DNA of 64,000 bases from Methylomonas sp. 11b. GTDB lineage: Bacteria; Pseudomonadota; Gammaproteobacteria; Methylococcales; Methylomonadaceae. The stretch's first letter is position 1. Every line of letters begins with the position of its first letter. This document shows, piece after piece, positions 53,054 to 62,204 of this stretch. The notes beneath the pieces were generated by a model, which saw only the letters and a list, made by a program, of their open reading frames with translations, searched no databases and was not told the DNA's origin. The DNA lies in contig NZ_KI911557.1 in the NCBI RefSeq assembly GCF_000515215.1, forward strand, positions 496,001 to 560,000. Reading direction: 5' to 3'. The position numbers were made by a program, and so were the translations under genes.

Positions 53054-54604
53054 ATGAGCGGACACGATTTCTCCCAGATTTCACCGGTGTTTTTCCTGCA
53101 AACCTTCATTCTGGAGCTGATGCACGCCTGCGAACAGGAGGGCGGCAATTATTGCGAATCGCTGATCGAGCGGATTGCCAAGAGTGCAGGGTTGTATTTC
53201 GAGCAAACCTATCGAGATGAATATCAACGCCAAGGCGAGTTGGGCAATGAAGAATATATCGATTTGATTCTGGCCCTAAAGAACCATATCGGCGGTAACT
53301 TTTCCTTGGCCTCGGTCGAAGCGGGCACCATCACCGTAGTGAATAGCCGCTGTCCATTCGGTGATGGTGTGACCAATTTTCCGGAGCTGTGCCGCATGAC
53401 CTCCAGCGTGTTTGGCGGGATTGCCGCGCGTAATTTTGGCTACGCTAAGGTGGAAATTCGCCAGAGTATCGCCAAGCAAAACGGCGGTTGTGAAGTCTGT
53501 ATTCACACCCGCCGTGATGCGGCTATCGACAAGCCAGGCCTGGAATATCGGCGCGAAGACCAACCAGAAGAAAAACAGGAAATGGCGGCGTTGCATTCGC
53601 GCATAGAGGAACGGATGCGCAGCGTCTGGTGGAGTTTGCCAAAACAACATGCCGCCAAACCGGCCCCAGCCATCATCGCTAAGTCGCCGGCGATGCAAAA
53701 AGTATTACAGCAGGTGGAAGTGATCGCCCCGACCAAAGCCACGGTGTTGATCAACGGCGAAACCGGCGTGGGTAAGGAATTGATTGCCAGGGCGATACAC
53801 GCGATGAGCGACCGCGGTCACAAACCGTTCGTGGCGATCAACTGCGGGGCGATTCCGGAAAGCCTGATCGAAAGCGCGCTATTCGGCCACGAAAAAGGCG
53901 CATTTACTGGCGCTATCGAAGTGCATCAAGGTTTCTTCGAGCGCGCCGAGGGTGGCACTTTGTTTCTGGACGAAGTGGATGCCTTGTCGCCCGCCGCGCA
54001 AACCCGCTTGCTGCGAGTGATTCAGGAAGGCGAGATGGAACGGGTCGGCGGCAAACACACCTTGCATGTCGATGTGCGGATAGTGTCTGCCAGTAATCGC
54101 TCCTTGGAGGAGCACGTCGAGCAGGGCTCGTTTCGGCAGGATTTGTTTTATCGTCTGAACGTGGTGCGGCTATGGATACCGCCGTTGGCGCAACGCCCGG
54201 AAGACTTGCCACATTTGGTGCAGTTGATGCTGAAGCGGTTGAACGAAAAATACACGAAAAACGTGCAGTCGGTGAACCGCGAGGTGATGGGCCAAATCCG
54301 CGCCTATGCCTGGCCCGGAAATGTGCGCGAGCTGGAAAATACCCTGGAGCGTAGCGTATTGTTCTGCAAAGGTAACGAATTGACCCGTCTGGAGTTGGAT
54401 CAAAAACCGCTTGCCACGACAAGCAACGACTGGAACGTCCACAAGCAAAATCTACTAAGTGATGCCGAACAAGCGTTTCTGACGCAAGCCATGCAAAGCC
54501 ATCGCGGCGACGTCAAACAAGTTGCCGCCGCCATGGGGATGACTTCGCGTGCTGTATACGGCAAACTGAAAAAGTATGGGCTAAATGCCGGCCAATTTAG
54601 ATAG
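53054..54604 (+). CDS. Sigma-54-dependent transcriptional activator with sensory N-terminal domain
   Basis: This 516-residue activator has an N-terminal sensor domain (1 to about 165) with RCPFG, LCRMT and GGCEVCIH, giving conserved cysteines that recall V4R-type ligand- or metal-binding domains. The AAA+ domain has GETGVGKE near residue 235 and GAFTGA near 280, both needed to contact sigma-54. A Fis-type HTH (DVKQVAAAMGMTSRAVYGKLKKYGL) is at the C-terminus. It lies beside the mxa cluster, but its target and signal are not shown by the sequence. Confidence 0.92.
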   Translation: MSGHDFSQISPVFFLQTFILELMHACEQEGGNYCESLIERIAKSAGLYFEQTYRDEYQRQGELGNEEYIDLILALKNHIGGNFSLASVEAGTITVVNSRCPFGDGVTNFPELCRMTSSVFGGIAARNFGYAKVEIRQSIAKQNGGCEVCIHTRRDAAIDKPGLEYRREDQPEEKQEMAALHSRIEERMRSVWWSLPKQHAAKPAPAIIAKSPAMQKVLQQVEVIAPTKATVLINGETGVGKELIARAIHAMSDRGHKPFVAINCGAIPESLIESALFGHEKGAFTGAIEVHQGFFERAEGGTLFLDEVDALSPAAQTRLLRVIQEGEMERVGGKHTLHVDVRIVSASNRSLEEHVEQGSFRQDLFYRLNVVRLWIPPLAQRPEDLPHLVQLMLKRLNEKYTKNVQSVNREVMGQIRAYAWPGNVRELENTLERSVLFCKGNELTRLELDQKPLATTSNDWNVHKQNLLSDAEQAFLTQAMQSHRGDVKQVAAAMGMTSRAVYGKLKKYGLNAGQFR

Positions 54605-55000
54605 CCAAGTCCGGCCTTTAGTCGATTGGCAGAGTCTAAGGACCAAGTCGAAAATTTCGTCAAATCTGAGGAAATTGTGAATATTCGACGAAGACAGTCG
54701 AACTAGACAAACCCTTTTTTTGGCAAGCAGCTGCGCGCATTTTTAATGCTTTTAGAGCGAATCATGGATACCACTTGCTATCGCGGCATGCCGAATTCAT
54801 CGGTGCCTTTATCGAGGCGCTATATCAAAATCCAACGCTAATGTTTGTTGCTATGGCAGGTGTAACGCCAGCGGCTGGGCTATGGTGGTATAAAGCGAAT
54901 AACAGAATCCAATAGTCTGAGGCCGCGTCGAGTAGCTCAAGGAAACTAGGCATCCAAAGCCTTTAAGAAATTGCTTCCCTATTTGGTGAGCATTATCAGC
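54605..55000 (+). other. Gap with a probable decayed small gene
   Basis: A GTG with GAGGAAA upstream (54677) opens only nine codons, but the next frame continues to 54915 with coding-like text: DKPFFWQAAARIFNAF, HLLSRHAEFIGAFIEAL and a membrane-like LMFVAMAGVTPAAGLWWY. One frameshift near 54690-54710 would give a protein of about 79 residues. It could be a pseudogene. Nothing else is seen. Confidence 0.3.
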
Positions 55001-55654
55001 TTAGGAGCTGGTCTTGATAATGCCTTGTCGACCGGCCAATAAAGTCAGCTCCGACATGGTTTTCACGCTCAATTTTTCCTTGATTGCAGTGCTGTGATTG
55101 CACACGGTTTTATAGCTCAAACATAATTTATCTGCCGCGTCGCGGGTGCTTAGGCCATTGGCCAGCAGGCAAAAAATATCGAATTCACGCGGTGACAACG
55201 ACTTAACTTTATAGGCCTCATCCTGGCCGATAGCCATATTCACCGCTAATTGCTGCGCCAGAGCCGGCTCGATATACGTGCCGCCTTCGGCGAGCGTGCA
55301 GACTGCCGTTACCAAGGTGTCGGGCTCGTTATTCTTGGTGATATACCCCTTAGCGCCGGCTTTGATCGCTCTGGTCACATATACCAGCTCGTTATGAATG
55401 CTGAATACCAAGATCTTGCAGCTGGGGTAACGGACTAATAAGCGCCGCACCGATTCCAAACCGCCCAAGCCGGGCATCGATAAATCCATCACCACCACAT
55501 CCGGCGTTTGCTTGTCATACACCTGGCAGGCGGTCTCGCCTCTATCGGCTTCGTAGACGGCGCCTATCCGTTCCGACAGCGATAAATAAGTCTTGTAACC
55601 GGCTCTGACTACCGCATGGTCGTCTACTAATAAAACGCTGATTTTATTCGCCAC
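55001..55654 (-). CDS. mxaB: LuxR/NarL-type response regulator, MxaB-like
   Basis: This 217-residue response regulator has a receiver domain (phospho-acceptor Asp57 in VVVMDLSMPG, conserved Lys in KAGAKGYITK) and a LuxR-type HTH (SLSPREFDIFCLLANGLSTRDAADKLCLSYKTVCNH). GTG 55654 is preferred to the TTG at 55690. In gammaproteobacterial methanotrophs an orphan regulator MxaB is needed for mxa expression and for the lanthanide response. The position divergent from mxaF supports this name, but no kinase is nearby. Confidence 0.72.
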   Translation of the reverse strand: MANKISVLLVDDHAVVRAGYKTYLSLSERIGAVYEADRGETACQVYDKQTPDVVVMDLSMPGLGGLESVRRLLVRYPSCKILVFSIHNELVYVTRAIKAGAKGYITKNNEPDTLVTAVCTLAEGGTYIEPALAQQLAVNMAIGQDEAYKVKSLSPREFDIFCLLANGLSTRDAADKLCLSYKTVCNHSTAIKEKLSVKTMSELTLLAGRQGIIKTSS

Positions 55655-56155
55655 TAAATACGTGTCCTGCTTTGTTGAGTGGAAGAGCAAGAAACGCCCT
55701 CGGCAGAGCCGGTGCTATCCCTGGCCGGCGTTTCTTGCCCTGCCATGATGCCGATTTTTATGCCGGGAAACCATGGGAGCTTTTCCCGTTTTGCCGCGGA
55801 GTGCGGCTGCGCCGTACCGGGAAAACTTCCAGGACTTTTTTCGCTGAATTCCCAGGCTATTCGTGGATTATTCCGTAACGCCCGATAGGTCGCCTTCTTT
55901 ACCATTTGCGCCAGCATGGCCCGGTAGGTCTAAGTCAATATTGTGTGCGACTTGATCGAGATTGCTGATGTGAAAAGTGAAGGAGATTTCTGCCACAAAG
56001 CAAAATCTCGCGTCACGGATTGACGCCAAAATTAAGCGCAGCTTGTGATTGATTTTGCCCGGAAATGCCGATGGCGTATCCGCTTTTAACGGAAGGCTCC
56101 CCTAACCAACCGATTTGCCGGGCCATGCAACCTAATAAACAACATAGGAGGATTC
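55655..56155 (+). promoter_or_regulatory. mxaB-mxaF divergent regulatory region
   Basis: A perfect 12-bp inverted repeat GCAAGAAACGCC / GGCGTTTCTTGC lies at 55687-55698 and 55727-55738. CGGGAAA occurs at 55764-55770 and 55818-55824, with the inverse TTTCCCG at 55782-55788. These could be regulator sites. No ordinary sigma-70 promoter is clear. An AGGAGG (56146-56151) gives mxaF a strong ribosome site. Confidence 0.5.
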
Positions 56156-57964
56156 ATGCAAATTTCACGGTTTGCCAAGCAGGTATCGACCACGGCGTTA
56201 GTAACGGCTGCGGCCTTGGCCGTGTCGCAATCGGCGCAAGCGAATAAAGAATTGGAACAAATGTCAAAGCAAAACACCAACTGGGTGATGCAGACCAAAG
56301 ACTACAGTTCGACACATTTCAGCGAGTTGATCGACATCAATGCCAACAACGTCAAGAACCTGAAAGTGGCATGGTCATTTTCCACGGGCGTACTAAATGG
56401 TCATGAAGGCGGTCCATTGGTCGTTGACGGCATTATGTACGTGCACACTCCTTATCCTAACAACGTGTTTGCACTGGATTTGAACAATCCGGACAAGATT
56501 TTTTGGCAATTTAAGCCCAAGCAAAATCCCGCCGCACGCGCCGTGGCCTGCTGCGACGTCGTCAACCGCGGCTTGGCTTATGCGCCGGCAGGCAAGGATT
56601 ACCCCGCCACGATCTTCTTGAATCAGCTGGACGGTCATATCGTCGCGCTGAACGCCAAGACTGGTGAGGTGTTATGGAAAATGGAGAACTCCGATATAGC
56701 GATGGGTTCGACCTTGACCATGGCGCCGTTCGTCGTCAAGGACAAAGTCATCGTCGGTTCCGCCGGAGCCGAGCTGGGTGTGCGCGGTTACGCTACAGCC
56801 TATAACATCAAGGATGGTAAACAAGCTTGGCGGGTATACGCGACCGGTCCCGACGAGGACTTGAAACTGGCTAGAGACTTTAATAGCGCCAATCCGCATT
56901 ACGGTCAGTTTGGCTTGGGACAAAAAACCTGGGAAGGCGACGCCTGGAAAATCGGTGGCGGCACCAACTGGGGTTGGTACGCTTACGATAGCGACCTGGA
57001 AATGCTGTACTACGGTTCCGGCAACCCCGCACCCTGGAACGAAACCATGCGTCCCGGCGATAACAAATGGACTATGACCATCTGGGGTCGCGACGTCAAC
57101 ACCGGCGAAGCTAAATTCGGCTACCAAAAAACGCCGCACGATGAATGGGATTATGCCGGTGTTAACTACATGGGCTTGTCCGAGCAGGTGGTCAACGGTA
57201 AAAAAACCAAGCTGTTGACCCACCCTGATCGTAACGGTCTGGTCTACACCTTGAATCGTGAGAACGGTGATCTGGTGAACGCGTTCAAAATCGACGATAC
57301 CGTCAACTGGGTGAAAAAAGTCGATTTACAAACCGGTTTGCCGATCCGTGACCCGGAATATTCGACACACATGGACCACCAAGCCACCGGCATCTGTCCG
57401 TCGGCGATGGGATACCACAACCAGGGCATCGAATCCTACGATCCGAACAAGCAATTGTTCTTCATGGGTACCAACCACATTTGCATGGACTGGGAACCGT
57501 TCATGTTGCCATACCGGGCAGGCCAGTTTTTCGTGGGCGCGACTTTGAACATGTATCCGGGTCCGAAAGGCACTTTGGGGCAAGTTAAAGCCATGAACTC
57601 GGTTACCGGCAAAATGGAGTGGGAAGTTCAGGAGAAATTCGCGGTGTGGGGTGGCACAACCGCAACAGCAGGCGACTTGGTGTTCTACGGCACTCTGGAC
57701 GGCTACATCAAAGCCCGTCATTCCAAAACCGGCGAAGAGTTATGGAAGTTTAAATTGCCTTCCGGCGTTATTGGCCATCCGATCACTTATAAACACAACA
57801 ACAAACAGTATGTTGCGATTTATTACGGTGTAGGCGGCTGGCCGGGTGTAGGTTTGGTATTCGATTTGGCCGATCCGACAGCTGGTCTGGGTGCGGTAGG
57901 TGCGTTTAAAGAGTTGGCGCATTACACGCAAATGGGCGGCGGCGTGATGGTGTTCGCGCTGTAA
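56156..57964 (+). CDS. mxaF: PQQ-dependent methanol dehydrogenase large subunit (calcium type)
   Basis: MxaF oxidises methanol to formaldehyde in the periplasm and gives electrons to cytochrome cL. The 602-residue precursor has a signal peptide (about 1-29, ending SAQA), eight beta-propeller W motifs, the adjacent disulfide Cys132-Cys133 beside PQQ and the catalytic Asp332 in DEWDYAGV. Residue 334 is Ala, as in calcium MxaF; lanthanide XoxF enzymes have Asp there. It is first in the operon and is followed by mxaJ after a repeat-filled gap. Confidence 0.97.
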   Translation: MQISRFAKQVSTTALVTAAALAVSQSAQANKELEQMSKQNTNWVMQTKDYSSTHFSELIDINANNVKNLKVAWSFSTGVLNGHEGGPLVVDGIMYVHTPYPNNVFALDLNNPDKIFWQFKPKQNPAARAVACCDVVNRGLAYAPAGKDYPATIFLNQLDGHIVALNAKTGEVLWKMENSDIAMGSTLTMAPFVVKDKVIVGSAGAELGVRGYATAYNIKDGKQAWRVYATGPDEDLKLARDFNSANPHYGQFGLGQKTWEGDAWKIGGGTNWGWYAYDSDLEMLYYGSGNPAPWNETMRPGDNKWTMTIWGRDVNTGEAKFGYQKTPHDEWDYAGVNYMGLSEQVVNGKKTKLLTHPDRNGLVYTLNRENGDLVNAFKIDDTVNWVKKVDLQTGLPIRDPEYSTHMDHQATGICPSAMGYHNQGIESYDPNKQLFFMGTNHICMDWEPFMLPYRAGQFFVGATLNMYPGPKGTLGQVKAMNSVTGKMEWEVQEKFAVWGGTTATAGDLVFYGTLDGYIKARHSKTGEELWKFKLPSGVIGHPITYKHNNKQYVAIYYGVGGWPGVGLVFDLADPTAGLGAVGAFKELAHYTQMGGGVMVFAL

Positions 57965-58002
57965 TTTCGGCGCATCGTTCCCATGCTGGAGCGGCTCTAT
58001 CA

Positions 58003-58133
58003 TTAAGTTAAGGGAAAGCCCCTTCTCCTTCCGGGAGAAGGTTGGGATGAGGGGGTGAAAAAAAGCCTTTTTCCTTATTTATTTCCCTCACCCTAACCCT
58101 CTCCCAAGGGGAGAGGGGACCATACTAACTTAA
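58003..58133. repeat. Palindromic repeat between mxaF and mxaJ
   Basis: Outer arms TTAAGTTA (58003-58010) and TAACTTAA (58126-58133) enclose two hairpins: CCTTCTCC-TTCC-GGGAGAAGG near 58020 and CCCTCTCCC-AA-GGGGAGAGGG near 58096. The inner texts are themselves near-inverse of each other. A related repeat lies between mxaG and mxaI. Confidence 0.75.
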
Positions 58134-58192
58134 CTGAATGGCAGTGATGCTGGCGTGTGGGAACCATATCCTAAGTTATTTGAAGAATTCTT

Positions 58193-59035
58193 ATGAAAGA
58201 AACGACACGCATTTTTACCGCGTTGGCTTTAGGTTTGGGTTTTGTTACGGCCCACGCCGAGCAGCCTACGCTGAAAGTCTGCACGGCCGAAAACGAAATG
58301 CCTTACTCCAATAAAACCGGCGATGGCTTTGAAAACAAGCTGGCGCAGTATGTGGCCGAACAACTGGGTCGCAAACTGGAAACTGTGACCTGGACTGATC
58401 CAAGATACTTCATCCGCGATTATGTCGATAAAGGCTTGTGCGATGTGGTGATGGGCGTCGATCAGGGCGATCCACGTTTATCCACCACCGCGCCCTATTA
58501 TCGCTCCGGCTATGTGTTTATCAGCCGCAGCGACGATAAGCTGGACTTGCAGAACTGGGATAGCGAAGCGCTACGCAAAGCCAAACGTATTGCTTTTATG
58601 CCGGGTACGCCCGCCGAAACCATGCTGCGGGCGATTGGGCGCTACAACGATATGTTCAATTATCAGCAAGAGTTGGCTGGCTTTAAATCCAAACGTAACC
58701 AGTATGTCAAATACGAGAATGACAAGCTGGTGAACGAGGTGACGACCGGCAAGGCCGAGATAGCCATCTTGTGGGGGCCGGCGGCGGCACGCTATGTCAA
58801 AGCGTCCGCTACGCCGTTGACCATGACGGTGATTCCCGACAACAACAAGCGGGCCGATGGCGAAAAGGTTGGCTTCCATTACAGCACATCCATTGGCGTA
58901 CGTAAGGGCGATACCGCTTTGTTGGCGCAGTTGAACAAAATCATTAAAGACCAACAGGACGAAATCGAAGAACTGCTGGAAGCGGATGGCATTCCGCTTT
59001 TGGATCAACCCGATGCCGCTCTGTCCATGAACTAA
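58193..59035 (+). CDS. mxaJ: Methanol dehydrogenase-associated periplasmic protein MxaJ
   Basis: MxaJ is a periplasmic protein of the solute-binding (SBP bac 3) fold needed for a working methanol dehydrogenase. The 280-residue precursor has a signal peptide (1 to about 22, VTAHA) and the family text VCTAENEMPYSNKTGDGFENKLAQYVAEQLG, YFIRDYVDKGLCDVVMGVDQGDPRLSTTAPYYRSGYVF and ILWGPAAARYVK. It is the second gene of the operon. Confidence 0.94.
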   Translation: MKETTRIFTALALGLGFVTAHAEQPTLKVCTAENEMPYSNKTGDGFENKLAQYVAEQLGRKLETVTWTDPRYFIRDYVDKGLCDVVMGVDQGDPRLSTTAPYYRSGYVFISRSDDKLDLQNWDSEALRKAKRIAFMPGTPAETMLRAIGRYNDMFNYQQELAGFKSKRNQYVKYENDKLVNEVTTGKAEIAILWGPAAARYVKASATPLTMTVIPDNNKRADGEKVGFHYSTSIGVRKGDTALLAQLNKIIKDQQDEIEELLEADGIPLLDQPDAALSMN

Positions 59036-59051
59036 TAGGAAACATTCGATA

Positions 59052-59528
59052 ATGAAATTTACAACAGTTTTGAGCGGAGCAATGCTGACTCTGACAGCGC
59101 TGGCAATACCTACCGCCCAAGCGGATATTACCTTGCGTCACGCCTTGACCGGTGAAACGCTGGATCTGAGTTTTGCCAAGAAAGGCGGCAATACAGACAA
59201 GTTCAAGCAATTTATGCAAACCGGTAAAAACCCTTACAACGGCGACGCCGAGGCGGTCAAGAAAGGCGAAAGCCTTTACATGACCGGCTGTTCCGGCTGC
59301 CACGGTCACGAGGCCGAAGGCAAACTGGGGCCAGGGCTGGCCGACGACTACTGGACTTATCCGCGCAATGCCACCGACGTGGGCTTGTTCGAGGTACTGT
59401 TCGGCGGGGCCAACGGTATGATGGGGCCGCAGTACGTCACTTTCAGCACCGACGACATGTTGCACATCATGGCTTTCATTCGCCATATCTATAAAGGCGA
59501 TCCGAAGAAAGCCGATTGGTTGAAATAA
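59052..59528 (+). CDS. mxaG: Cytochrome cL, electron acceptor of methanol dehydrogenase
   Basis: This periplasmic c-type cytochrome takes electrons from MxaF. The 158-residue precursor has a signal peptide (about 1-24, ending TAQA), the haem site Cys80-x2-Cys83-His84 (TGCSGCHGHEAEGKLGPGL) and the DYWTYPRNATDVGLFEVLFGGANGMMGPQY region typical of MxaG. It follows mxaJ by 16 bp. The gap after it is filled by a repeat. Confidence 0.96.
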   Translation: MKFTTVLSGAMLTLTALAIPTAQADITLRHALTGETLDLSFAKKGGNTDKFKQFMQTGKNPYNGDAEAVKKGESLYMTGCSGCHGHEAEGKLGPGLADDYWTYPRNATDVGLFEVLFGGANGMMGPQYVTFSTDDMLHIMAFIRHIYKGDPKKADWLK

Positions 59529-59531
59529 ACG

Positions 59532-59660
59532 CCCTCACCCTAGCCCTCTCCCGGAGGGAGAGGGAATCAAGCCACTCTACAGCTAACTCCAGGCGGCTTG
59601 AGTTTGCCTTGGAAGTAGGTATTGAACCCTCTCCCCAGGGGAGAGGGCAGGGTGAGGGTT
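59532..59660. repeat. Palindromic repeat between mxaG and mxaI
   Basis: CCCTCTCCC-GGA-GGGAGAGGG (near 59544) and CCCTCTCCCC-A-GGGGAGAGGG (near 59627) are two strong hairpins, with CCCTCACCCTAG at the left and CAGGGTGAGGGTT at the right end as outer arms. It is the same family as the repeat after mxaF. Confidence 0.75.
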
Positions 59661-59686
59661 ATCCAACAATTTATCAGGAGATCAAC

Positions 59687-59968
59687 ATGAACAAATTAGT
59701 AATGTTAGGCGCGTTATTGCTGGCTCTGGGGCTATCAGGCGCGGCAAAAGCCTATGACGGTACAAAATGTAAAGAAGCGGGCAACTGCTGGGAGCCGAAA
59801 CCGGGTTATCCGGCGCAAGTGGCCGGCAGCAAATACGACCCTAAACACGATCCGAACGAATTGAACAAACAGGCCCAATCGATCAAGGAAATGGAAGCGC
59901 GCAATGCCAAGCGGACCGAGACCATGGCGAAAACCGGCAAGTTTGTTTACGACGTGGAAGGTCAATAG
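59687..59968 (+). CDS. mxaI: Methanol dehydrogenase small subunit
   Basis: MxaI is the small beta subunit of the alpha2-beta2 methanol dehydrogenase. The 93-residue precursor has a signal peptide (about 1-21, ending AAKA) and the mature text YDGTKCKEAGNCWEPKPGYP with the conserved disulfide pair, then GSKYDPKHDPNELNKQ and a Lys-rich C-terminal helix. ATG 59687 with CAGGAG upstream is correct; the longer frame before it only translates the repeat. Its presence proves an MxaFI rather than XoxF enzyme. Confidence 0.96.
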   Translation: MNKLVMLGALLLALGLSGAAKAYDGTKCKEAGNCWEPKPGYPAQVAGSKYDPKHDPNELNKQAQSIKEMEARNAKRTETMAKTGKFVYDVEGQ

Positions 59969-60533
59969 TTATTGGGCTAAATCAATCGGTAGGTCATGGT
60001 GCGCATAGCGCTCCCTGGCAGTTGCCTGGAAAATCGAACCCTTAGGATGCCGCCAAGGATGGTGGTAACTAATAATTCGGATGGAATCGGAAATTATTTC
60101 GCCAAAGCGACAACAAGGGAGTACGCGGAGCATCGGCGCGCTAGACAAATGCAAGCTGTTTAAAAACTTCGCGAGTGCAGTAGCCTTTAACCTAAAAAGA
60201 GCAGTTGGGGCGTGTTGTAGGCCGTTCGTGCTGAGCCAAGTCGAAGCATGGATGGCCTACAACACACTTACCCGCCGGGTGATTGAAAAATCCCGCTCGC
60301 CCTTCGACAAAGCTCAGGACGAACGGGATTTTTCGAGGCTCAACTGCTCTTTTTAGGTTTAAACAGTTTTAAGATAAAACCTCACGGCTCCGGGCAGTTG
60401 CGATGCCAATTAGTTAAGTTGTCTGCCGGCACTCGCTGCCGGAATGGCGAGTGTTTCTTAACTAGGCGGTATTGGGACCAATCCCTGGAGTTCTTTTGCG
60501 ATATTGGCTTTAATCAACAGCGCTCAATTAGCT
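59969..60533 (+). repeat. Gap between mxaI and mxaR with nested palindromic insertion and REP halves
   Basis: A 19-bp perfect inverted arm pair (AACCTAAAAAGAGCAGTTG, 60189-60207, with its inverse at 60341-60359) encloses a hairpin with arms GTGTTGTAGGCC (60212-60223) and GGCCTACAACAC (60254-60265). Between them are REP texts CGTTCGTGCTGAGCC and CCTTCGACAAAGCTCAGG. The structure (60186-60363) looks like a small non-autonomous insertion. No gene is supported in the gap. Confidence 0.6.
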
Positions 60534-61553
60534 ATGACAAGCAAGCAAACTCTCAGCGACTGGCGCGCCAGTGCGTTGCGGATGGAACAACAAATCAACC
60601 ATGTCGTCGTCGGTCAACAAGCGGCGGTACGCAACCTTTTGATAGCGGTATTCGCCCGCGGCCATGTGTTATTGGAAGGCCAGGTTGGGGTCGGAAAAAC
60701 CACCCTATTAAGAGCTATCGCTCAAGGCTTGGGTGGTCAATACCAACGCATCGAAGGCACTATCGACCTGATGCCCGCCGATCTGATTTATTACACCTAC
60801 CTAAACAGCGAGGGTAGGCCCTGCGTCGATCCCGGCCCTTTGTTAAAGCAGGGCGAGCAGCTATCGGTATTTTTCTTTAACGAAATCAATCGCGCCCGCC
60901 CGCAAGTACATTCGCTGTTATTGCGGGTGATGGCCGAGCGCAGCATCGGCGCATTCAACCGCGAATACCGGATGCCGCATATCCAAGTGTTCGCCGACCG
61001 CAACCGGGTGGAAAAGGAAGAAACCTTCGAACTGCCGGCCGCCGCCCGCGACCGGTTTTTCATGGAAATCAATATCGACACTCCCAGCGACGATGCAGTG
61101 CTGGACGATTTGATGTTCAACCCGCGTTACCACGATGTCGATACCCTGATCGACGAAATGGCCGCCAGTCAGATTCCGTATTATCAGCTCAACGATTGGG
61201 CCGCCGCAATTCAGCAAAGCATCCAGCCCACACCGGCTTTGCGCCAGTATGCGCTGGACCTATGGAAAGCCACCGCTGATCCGCGCGCCTTCGGCATCAA
61301 GTTAAGCGATGTGGAAATGGATCAACTACTACAGGCCGGCGCCAGTCCACGCGGTATCAGCTATTTGATCCGCGCTGCCAAAGTTAGGGCTTGGCTGGAG
61401 GATCGCGACAGCCTGCTGCCGGAAGATTTACAGGCTGTCTATGCGGTGACCATGTCGCACCGGATATTTCTAAATCCGATGTACGCCTATCGCAAAGACG
61501 AGCTGATTCCCACCTTGATAGACAGCATCCTCAACCAAATCGCCGCACCGTAA
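60534..61553 (+). CDS. mxaR: MoxR-type AAA+ ATPase
   Basis: This 339-residue MoxR-family ATPase is a chaperone-like enzyme needed for active methanol dehydrogenase. It has VVVGQQAAV, Walker A GQVGVGKTT, FFFNEINRARPQVHSLLLRVMAE (Walker B) and NRVEKEETFELPAAARDRF (sensor/arginine finger). ATG 60534 is preferred to TTG 60504. It works with the DUF58 protein MxaS and VWA-type proteins, as is common for MoxR. The stop is 6 bp before the next gene. Confidence 0.93.
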   Translation: MTSKQTLSDWRASALRMEQQINHVVVGQQAAVRNLLIAVFARGHVLLEGQVGVGKTTLLRAIAQGLGGQYQRIEGTIDLMPADLIYYTYLNSEGRPCVDPGPLLKQGEQLSVFFFNEINRARPQVHSLLLRVMAERSIGAFNREYRMPHIQVFADRNRVEKEETFELPAAARDRFFMEINIDTPSDDAVLDDLMFNPRYHDVDTLIDEMAASQIPYYQLNDWAAAIQQSIQPTPALRQYALDLWKATADPRAFGIKLSDVEMDQLLQAGASPRGISYLIRAAKVRAWLEDRDSLLPEDLQAVYAVTMSHRIFLNPMYAYRKDELIPTLIDSILNQIAAP

Positions 61554-61559
61554 TACCCT

Positions 61560-62186
61560 ATGAATATTAAAGCGACTCTGCACGCCACGCTGCCGCATGC
61601 CGGCCTTGGCCACTTATTGGAAACCTATTTGACCTGGTCCGGCGTCGGCTTTATCTGCTCGTTTATCGCTAGCAGTCTGGATAAACATTCGGACGTGCCG
61701 TATGCCGCGTATTACACCAGCGCGCTGAACGACGCGGTGGGTTTTAAGTTCTGGATTTTATTAGCGGTGGTTGGCACCTTGCTGTTTTGTCTCAGTCTAC
61801 CGGTGTTATATCTATCGCTGCATTTTCCGGCCTTGACCGAGTTTAGCCGGCGCTTGCGGCGGTTTACCTATACCTTTTTTCTGGTGGCCTTCGACGAGGG
61901 CGGTTTGATGATCGGCATTTTGACGGCCAATTTTATCGATACCAGTGATCGCATATCGCTGTTGGCGAACAAATCGTTTCTGTTCAGCGATGTCGGTTTT
62001 TTCACAATCCTGGCTTTATGCCTGTTGAACTCCCAGCTGTGGCTATTCGGCGAAGCCATCCATAGCCGCAATGCGCAAACTTATTCGGGCGTGGTAGCTT
62101 TACTGATGAAGGTGCCGCTGAAGTTTTCCATTCCGGGATACCTCATCGTGACGGCGGTGCTGGCCAATTTGGTCGTCAGCCAATAA
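61560..62186 (+). CDS. Integral membrane protein in the mxa operon (MxaP-like)
   Basis: This 208-residue protein has four or five membrane segments (about 28-42, 58-84, 98-120, 138-160 and 178-205) and no recognised catalytic motif. It sits between mxaR and mxaS, with 6 and 18 bp gaps. I recall the name MxaP for a gene at this place in gammaproteobacterial methanotrophs, but cannot confirm it. An anchoring role for the MxaR/S/A/C assembly is inferred from position only. Confidence 0.7.
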   Translation: MNIKATLHATLPHAGLGHLLETYLTWSGVGFICSFIASSLDKHSDVPYAAYYTSALNDAVGFKFWILLAVVGTLLFCLSLPVLYLSLHFPALTEFSRRLRRFTYTFFLVAFDEGGLMIGILTANFIDTSDRISLLANKSFLFSDVGFFTILALCLLNSQLWLFGEAIHSRNAQTYSGVVALLMKVPLKFSIPGYLIVTAVLANLVVSQ

Positions 62187-62204
62187 CAAAAGCACGCTAA
62201 GCCG

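Noticed and set aside
56156..57964. Lanthanide-type methanol dehydrogenase XoxF
   Set aside because: Residue 334 is Ala rather than the extra Asp of XoxF, and mxaI is present in the operon.
59516..59686. N-terminal extension of mxaI
   Set aside because: It translates the palindromic repeat; the signal peptide starts at 59687.
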